NCBI RefSeq assembly: GCF_008329985.2
Contig: NZ_CP038437.2
Location: 4,526,001-4,590,000, forward strand
Direction of reading: 5' to 3'
DNA from: Halomonas binhaiensis
GTDB taxonomy: Bacteria > Pseudomonadota > Gammaproteobacteria > Pseudomonadales > Halomonadaceae
DNA: 64,000 nt
Below are positions 59,551 through 64,000 of the stretch, piece after piece. The position numbers and the translations under genes were made by a program. A model generated the notes under the pieces. It made no database searches, was not told where the DNA came from, and saw only the letters and a program-made list of their open reading frames with translations. The stretch's first letter is position 1, and every line of letters begins with the position of its first letter.

Positions 59551-60810
59551 ATGCCTCAACCCGCCTCCTCAGTCCGCCCCGGACTGTGGCGCCGCATTCC
59601 TCTCTGGCAGAAAATTCTTGCTGGTCTGATATTGGGCACCCTCGTCGGCAGCCTGATGGGAGAGCAGGCCAGCATCTTCAAGCCGCTTGGCGATATCTTC
59701 ATCAGCGCCATCAAGATGCTGATTGTGCCACTGGTATTCTCCACTCTGGTGGTGGGTATCGGTGCCATGCGCGACCCTCAGAAAATGGGCCGTATCGGTG
59801 CGCGCACCATTGCGCTGTACCTGATCACCACCGCCTTCGCCATCGCCATTGGTCTGTTTGCTTCCTGGCTGTTCCAGCCCGGTGTCGGCCTTGAACTCAG
59901 CTTCGACAAGGCATCGGCAGATGCCCAGGAAGCTCCGAGCCTGGTCGAGATTCTGGTAGGCCTTGTACCCCAGAACCCTGTCGATGCCCTGGCTACCGGC
60001 AATATCCTGCAGATCATCGTGTTTGCCATCGGTCTGGGTATCTCCCTGACCCTGATCGGCGAGAAAGGTGAGCCTGTACTCAAGGTGTTCGAGAGCTTTG
60101 CCGATGCCATGGTCAAGCTGACCAGCCTGGTGATGGCCATAGCACCCTTTGGCGTATTCGGCCTGATCGCCAATGTGGCCGGCAGCTATGGAGCCGAGGT
60201 ACTGCTGCCGCTGGTCAAGGTCATTGGCGTGGTCTACCTGGCCTGCGTTGTGCACGTGCTGGTCGTCTATTCCGGACTGCTGGCGTTGCTGGGCCGCCTC
60301 AATCCAATGCGCTACCTGAAAGGCATTCTTGACGCCCTGGTGGTGGCCTACTCCTCAGCATCTTCATCCGGCACATTGCCCGTATCCTTGCGCTGCGCCA
60401 CCAAAAACCTGGGCATTTCTGAGGGCGTGGCAGGTTTCGTGCTTCCGGTAGGTGCCACCATCAACATGGATGGTACCGCGATCTACCAAGGCGTCGTGGC
60501 AGTCTTCATCGCTCAACTGATCGGCGTCGACCTGAGCCTGGCGGATTACGGCATGATCATCGTCACCGGCACCCTGGCATCCATCGGCACAGCAGGGGTA
60601 CCCGGAGCAGGCTTGATCATGCTGTCCATTGTCATGGCCCAGATCGGCCTGCCTCTCGAGGCCTTGGCCGTGGTAGCGGGCATTGACCGCATCCTCGACA
60701 TGGCTCGCACCAGCGTCAATGTCGCCGGAGACCTGATGGTGACAACACTGGTCGGCAAGAGCGAAGGTGAGCTGGACGAAGACGTCTATAACGCCACCAG
60801 CAAGTCCTGA
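59551..60810 (+). CDS. Dicarboxylate/amino acid:cation symporter (DAACS)
   Basis: A 419-residue secondary transporter of the GltP/DctA fold. SSSGTLPVSLRC (HP1 loop) and GATINMDGTA (NMDGT motif, cation binding) are present, with eight helices plus re-entrant loops. The arginine/serine pattern suggests glutamate/aspartate or C4-dicarboxylates; not resolved. ATG at 59551 has GGAG about nine bases before; an upstream in-frame ATG at 59506 is less likely. Confidence 0.92.
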   Translation: MPQPASSVRPGLWRRIPLWQKILAGLILGTLVGSLMGEQASIFKPLGDIFISAIKMLIVPLVFSTLVVGIGAMRDPQKMGRIGARTIALYLITTAFAIAIGLFASWLFQPGVGLELSFDKASADAQEAPSLVEILVGLVPQNPVDALATGNILQIIVFAIGLGISLTLIGEKGEPVLKVFESFADAMVKLTSLVMAIAPFGVFGLIANVAGSYGAEVLLPLVKVIGVVYLACVVHVLVVYSGLLALLGRLNPMRYLKGILDALVVAYSSASSSGTLPVSLRCATKNLGISEGVAGFVLPVGATINMDGTAIYQGVVAVFIAQLIGVDLSLADYGMIIVTGTLASIGTAGVPGAGLIMLSIVMAQIGLPLEALAVVAGIDRILDMARTSVNVAGDLMVTTLVGKSEGELDEDVYNATSKS

Positions 60811-60813
60811 CCT

Positions 60814-60848
60814 CTCGCTATGCGCCGGCCAGGCCGGCGCATAGCGAG
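60814..60848. terminator. 17-bp perfect hairpin after the symporter gene
   Basis: CTCGCTATGCGCCGGCC (60814-60830) pairs perfectly with 60832-60848. No T-run on the plus strand. Confidence 0.6.
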
Positions 60849-60903
60849 CACCGAGCTGCTACAGTGACAAGGCCACTCGACGTTGTTCGTCAGCGAGGCC
60901 CAC

Positions 60904-61953
60904 ATGCACGTCACCGAACTCTCCGGCAGCCGCTTCGACATTGGCCACACCCATGCCCGCCTGCATCGCCAGGCGATCATCGATAGCATCGATGTCTACG
61001 ATCGCATGTTCCACGACATGGTCGGGTTGCATTGGCACGAGGCCCGCCTCGATGCCGAACGCTTCCTGCCCATGATCGAACAACGCTTTCCCGAAATTCT
61101 CGAGGAAATGGCAGGACTCGCCCAGGGCATCGGCGGCGAACTCCTGGATATCCTGACCCTGAACTGCCGCAGTGAGATTTCTCTGACCAGAGCCAGCGGC
61201 GGCTGTTCAGCCGTATCGATCCTGCAACGGGAAGCCCAGTGGCTGGCCCAGAACTGGGATTGGCGGGCAGACCAGGGCAGGCACCTGGTCGCCCTGCGCA
61301 TTCGTGGGGACGATACTCCGGCCCTGATCAGCATTGGAGAAGCCGGCATGGTGGCCAAGATAGGGCTCAATGAGTGTGGTATTGGCGTGGCACTCAACGC
61401 GATTCGTTCCGCCACCTGTGGCGACGGACTGCCCATCCACGTGGCATTGCGCAGGATTCTCGAAAGCCGTTCCTTTAGCGCAGCCGAGGCCGTGGTCAAT
61501 GCCGGTGTGTGTGCACCCGCTCACTTCCTGATTGCCGATGGCCAGGGGCACAGCCTGGGGTGTGAAGTTCACTCAGGATCCCCAGGACGACTGGAACCAC
61601 GCGATGGCGTCGTGACGCATACCAACCACCTGATCAGCGATGCCGCCACTCACTGGCTGGACGACTATCCCAAGCCAGACTCCTGGACACGCCTGGAACG
61701 CCTGAACGAACTGGTCGAACAATTGCCTCGCGATCATGCCCTCGATCCCGAACGGCTATTCGCGATGCTGGGCGACCACAGCGAGGGCCGTGAATCGTTA
61801 TGCCGTCACTTCGATCCCAGCGAGCCAGAGACCGAACGCATGGAGACACTATTCAGTGTGGCCATGAATCTCACCTCACGTGAACTGTGGCTACGCTTCG
61901 GCAAGCCCTGTTCGACGCAACGATCAGTGCGCCTGACGCCCATACAGGTGTGA
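60904..61953 (+). CDS. C45-family autoproteolytic acyltransferase/hydrolase
   Basis: About 349 residues. The nucleophile cysteine after autocleavage lies in ASGGCSAVSI near residue 102, with AQNWDWRADQG, GEAGMVAKIGLNECGIGVALN and THTNHL following, all typical of isopenicillin-N acyltransferase-like (NTN-hydrolase) proteins. They cleave or transfer acyl amides; substrate unknown. ATG at 60904 preferred. Its 3' end overlaps the convergent small gene by 30 bases. Confidence 0.88.
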   Translation: MHVTELSGSRFDIGHTHARLHRQAIIDSIDVYDRMFHDMVGLHWHEARLDAERFLPMIEQRFPEILEEMAGLAQGIGGELLDILTLNCRSEISLTRASGGCSAVSILQREAQWLAQNWDWRADQGRHLVALRIRGDDTPALISIGEAGMVAKIGLNECGIGVALNAIRSATCGDGLPIHVALRRILESRSFSAAEAVVNAGVCAPAHFLIADGQGHSLGCEVHSGSPGRLEPRDGVVTHTNHLISDAATHWLDDYPKPDSWTRLERLNELVEQLPRDHALDPERLFAMLGDHSEGRESLCRHFDPSEPETERMETLFSVAMNLTSRELWLRFGKPCSTQRSVRLTPIQV

Positions 61954-62190
61954 CCCCTGCTCTTCCGGCAACTCTCCCTTGAGATACTGCTCGGTCGTCA
62001 GCAGGAACAGGCGCCGGAACAGTTCATGAATCGCCTCTTCACGTCGCATGGCCAGAAGCTCCGGATCAGTATCCGGATCCTCTGCTACATTCGGATATTC
62101 CCATGCCATGCGCATGGATCCTGAAGTGACGTCGAAGATTTCAAGTGTAGGGTTGGCGCCGTGCAGTGCGGTCTTGATGCGATAGGACAT
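61924..62190 (-). CDS. Small conserved hypothetical protein
   Basis: 88 residues without signal or membrane segment. It begins MSYRIKTALHG, contains an acidic middle (EDPDTDPELLAMRREE) and ends with LFLLTTEQYLKGELPE. It is divergent from hemS, sharing the spacer that holds the Fur box, so it may also be iron-regulated. I do not recognise a family. Confidence 0.65.
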   Translation of the reverse strand: MSYRIKTALHGANPTLEIFDVTSGSMRMAWEYPNVAEDPDTDPELLAMRREEAIHELFRRLFLLTTEQYLKGELPEEQGSHLYGRQAH

Positions 62191-62268
62191 GACAGCCTCC
62201 TGATAGTCAGACCATGATTCCGATCATCAATGTTCAGATCACCAATGCGGGTCTCCATAGAGAAATCC

Positions 62269-62287
62269 AATGATAATCATTGTCATT
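62269..62287. promoter_or_regulatory. Fur box upstream of hemS
   Basis: AATGATAATCATTGTCATT differs little from the 19-base Fur consensus GATAATGATAATCATTATC, and includes the TGATAATCATT core. It lies 67 bases before hemS and 79 bases before the divergent small gene. Confidence 0.85.
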
Positions 62288-62353
62288 TGCAATATGGTCG
62301 TATCAAGGTGTACTGTCAAGTTTGAACTGATGGATCAGTGACAAGAGGCTCCC

Positions 62354-63397
62354 ATGAGCGACGACAAACGCAACGCTATCCTCGAGGCACTATATGCCAT
62401 ACGCGACACGGCTCCCTACACGCCTGCCATCGGCATCGCCGAGCGCCTGGGTATCAGCGAAGGTGAACTCCAGGCAGCTCGTCTAGGCCAGAACGTGATC
62501 ACGCTCCCTCATTCGCCCCAGGACATCGCCGCCCGCTTGCATACCCTGGGCCCGGTCAAGGCACTGACACGTTCAACCCTCGCGGTACTCGAACAGAAGG
62601 GAGAATATCCCTCCCTGAGCGGTGGCGATCAGGCTGGACTGTTGCTGAATCCCGGCGGCCTCGATCTGCGCCTGATATTTGCCCATTGGCACTGGTGCTG
62701 CCTGATCCGTGACTCACTTCCTGATGGTGAGCGCCTGAGCCTGCAGGTGTTCGACCAGCATGGCCGTGCCGTGCACAAAGCCTTCTGCCTGGAAAGCGAC
62801 TCAGTCTCGGCATGGCAAGCCCTGTGGCTGGAAGGTAGTCACCACCCTCCCTGCTTCACCGGGGAGCAGCTGCCACAGCCCTCTTCTTCCCCGACCAGCC
62901 CTCCGCAGGGTCTTGCAGAAGATTGGGCGGGGCTCACTGACGTGCACCAGTTCTTCGGCCTGCTGCGACGCCACAAACTCAGTCGTCGCGATGCCAATGC
63001 ACTCATGGAAGGGCGCTTCACGCGCGCACTGGCCAGGCACAGCATCGAACACCTGCTGGGACGAGCTGCGTCGACAGTTCAATCACTGATGCTATTCGTG
63101 GCGAGTCCTGGCTGCGTGCAGATTCGTAGCGGATGCATCCCTGCCCCTGAGCGCAAGCGAGGCTGGCTCAATCTGTTTGCAGAGGACGCCACCCTGCACC
63201 TTGATGACACCAACATTGCGCAGGTATGGACCGTGTTCAAGCCAAACCGCGACGGTGGTGTCACCAGCCTTGAAGCGTTTGATGCTGATGGCCAACTGGT
63301 TTTGCAGATCTTCAGTGAACGCCGTGAAGGCAACCCTGAGTCAACTGCCTGGCGCAAGCTGCTCGACGACCTCAACCACCGCGAATCGGCGGCATGA
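62354..63397 (+). CDS. hemS: Hemin-degrading/heme-utilization factor, HemS/ChuS family
   Basis: A 347-residue cytoplasmic protein with two similar halves as in HemS/ChuS/PhuS: AERLGISEGELQAARLG opens the first and the second begins near residue 195 (DVHQFFGLLRRHKLSRRDANAL). GCVQIRSGCI and NLFAEDATLHLDDTNIAQVWTVFKP are family marks. It carries heme to, or breaks it down for, iron use. The Fur box upstream agrees. No heme transporter genes lie in the window. Confidence 0.9.
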   Translation: MSDDKRNAILEALYAIRDTAPYTPAIGIAERLGISEGELQAARLGQNVITLPHSPQDIAARLHTLGPVKALTRSTLAVLEQKGEYPSLSGGDQAGLLLNPGGLDLRLIFAHWHWCCLIRDSLPDGERLSLQVFDQHGRAVHKAFCLESDSVSAWQALWLEGSHHPPCFTGEQLPQPSSSPTSPPQGLAEDWAGLTDVHQFFGLLRRHKLSRRDANALMEGRFTRALARHSIEHLLGRAASTVQSLMLFVASPGCVQIRSGCIPAPERKRGWLNLFAEDATLHLDDTNIAQVWTVFKPNRDGGVTSLEAFDADGQLVLQIFSERREGNPESTAWRKLLDDLNHRESAA

Positions 63398-63456
63398 GGC
63401 CATACCAATGTGCAAGCTGTGGAGTGACCTACTTCGACTCCTGAACAGCCCGGCCT

Positions 63457-64000
63457 TTAGCCCGCCAGAGCTTCTTCCACCAGAGCACGGGCATCTCCGT
63501 CCATGGGCAAGGCCAGCGCCAACTCATGGGCCCTGGGCGACATCTTGGCCCATGTCTTCTGCACGATGCGGATCAAGTGATCGTGGTCGACCTGGTGGGA
63601 AAAGTCGGCAAAGTAGTTTTCCAGAAATACCAGGCAAGCACAGTCTTCCACTGCCTGAGTACCGGGGTCACGTCCTAGCCCTTGCTTGCGAATCATGCGC
63701 GCGGTCTCTTCTGCATCCTGTGTGCTGTAGCCCGCTGCTACCAACGCTTCGGTGGCCAGTTCAGCAGCCCTTTTACCTTGGTCGCGCCGCCAAGTCAGGT
63801 AACCGATGCGCCCCTCCGGGTATTGGTTACGGGGCACCTCCCAACGCTTGAGATGCTGAGCCCGCACCGCCAGGGTCAGACACTCTCCAGGTGCCTCCAC
63901 CAACTGCTCGAGCCAAGCACTCATGCGTTCAGCGTGCCATAACTCCAGCGGTAGCGACTGACCATTTACCTCTACTCTACGCGGGTCTTCAGCATGCATG
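63457..64000 (-). CDS. DUF4202-family protein (partial)
   Basis: At least 180 residues; the real start is beyond the right edge, since family members begin about 10-20 residues before the HAEDPRRVEVNGQ segment seen at the end of the window. LWHAERMSAWLEQL, RAQHLKRWEVPRNQYP, EDCACLVFLENYFADF and VQKTWAKMSPRAHELAL are typical of DUF4202. The AQH...R motif hints at a metal site, but the function is unknown. Confidence 0.85.
   Translation of the reverse strand, partial: MHAEDPRRVEVNGQSLPLELWHAERMSAWLEQLVEAPGECLTLAVRAQHLKRWEVPRNQYPEGRIGYLTWRRDQGKRAAELATEALVAAGYSTQDAEETARMIRKQGLGRDPGTQAVEDCACLVFLENYFADFSHQVDHDHLIRIVQKTWAKMSPRAHELALALPMDGDARALVEEALAG

Overview
The window looks like a chromosomal segment of a moderately halophilic gammaproteobacterium, most likely a Halomonadaceae member (Halomonas-like). 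This rests on the 16S/23S rRNA text, on Pseudomonas/Halomonas-type gene orders (thiS-thiG-trmB; yggS-proC-yggT-metX-metW; dksA-gluQ-pcnB-folK-panB-panC-panD) and on GC-rich coding sequence throughout. It is mostly housekeeping DNA, with regulatory and accessory material between the genes.

Layout. 1-0.25 kb: end of an AEC-family permease. 0.3-0.76 kb: two tandem, nearly identical small-RNA units with Fur-box-like promoters and intrinsic terminators (PrrF/RyhB-like). 0.8-2.8 kb: thiS-thiG-trmB on the minus strand. 3-8 kb: DUF423 membrane protein, hotdog thioesterase, malate synthase G with an IclR-like operator, an alpha/beta hydrolase and a lipoprotein. 8-9.9 kb: a visibly AT-rich cluster (RidA-like, cupin, carboxymuconolactone decarboxylase-like). 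10.3-10.6 kb: a 5S-end fragment and a 10-copy heptamer repeat. 10.7-16 kb: a complete minus-strand rrn operon (16S-23S-5S, no spacer tRNA, two promoters, boxA sites, RNase III stem). 16-26 kb: tyrS, anmK, yggS-proC-yggT-metX-metW, a sigma-region-2/ParB-like fusion protein, sfsA and an aminotransferase. 26-33.5 kb: dksA, gluQ, a CrcZ-like RNA with a sigma-54 promoter, pcnB-folK, panB, panC-panD and a SUI1-family gene. 33.5-40.5 kb: sirtuin, NERD protein, dgt, and a peptide transporter paired with Xaa-Pro aminopeptidase. 40.5-45.4 kb: a second array of the same heptamer, then ntrC-ntrB and glnA, each transcription unit with NtrC boxes and a sigma-54 promoter. 45.5-51.7 kb: a glycosyltransferase-like orphan, dadA-like and nhaC-like genes, typA and a small hypothetical. 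52-58.3 kb: a branched-chain-type ABC transporter (livG, livF, livH, livM), an SDR oxidoreductase and the solute-binding protein. 58.5-64 kb: dienelactone hydrolase, dicarboxylate/amino-acid symporter, C45-family hydrolase, a small hypothetical, Fur-controlled hemS and a partial DUF4202 gene.

How it fits together. Nitrogen control is readable in full: NtrB/NtrC, glutamine synthetase and their sigma-54/NtrC sites. Iron control appears twice: the tandem sRNAs, and hemS behind a near-consensus Fur box. Carbon control may appear as the CrcZ-like decoy RNA, which sits where Pseudomonas has crcZ (before pcnB) although cbrA-cbrB, which flank it there, are absent. These RNAs and the sigma/ParB fusion protein are the least ordinary parts of the window. 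All family assignments come from reading motifs; no database search was run.
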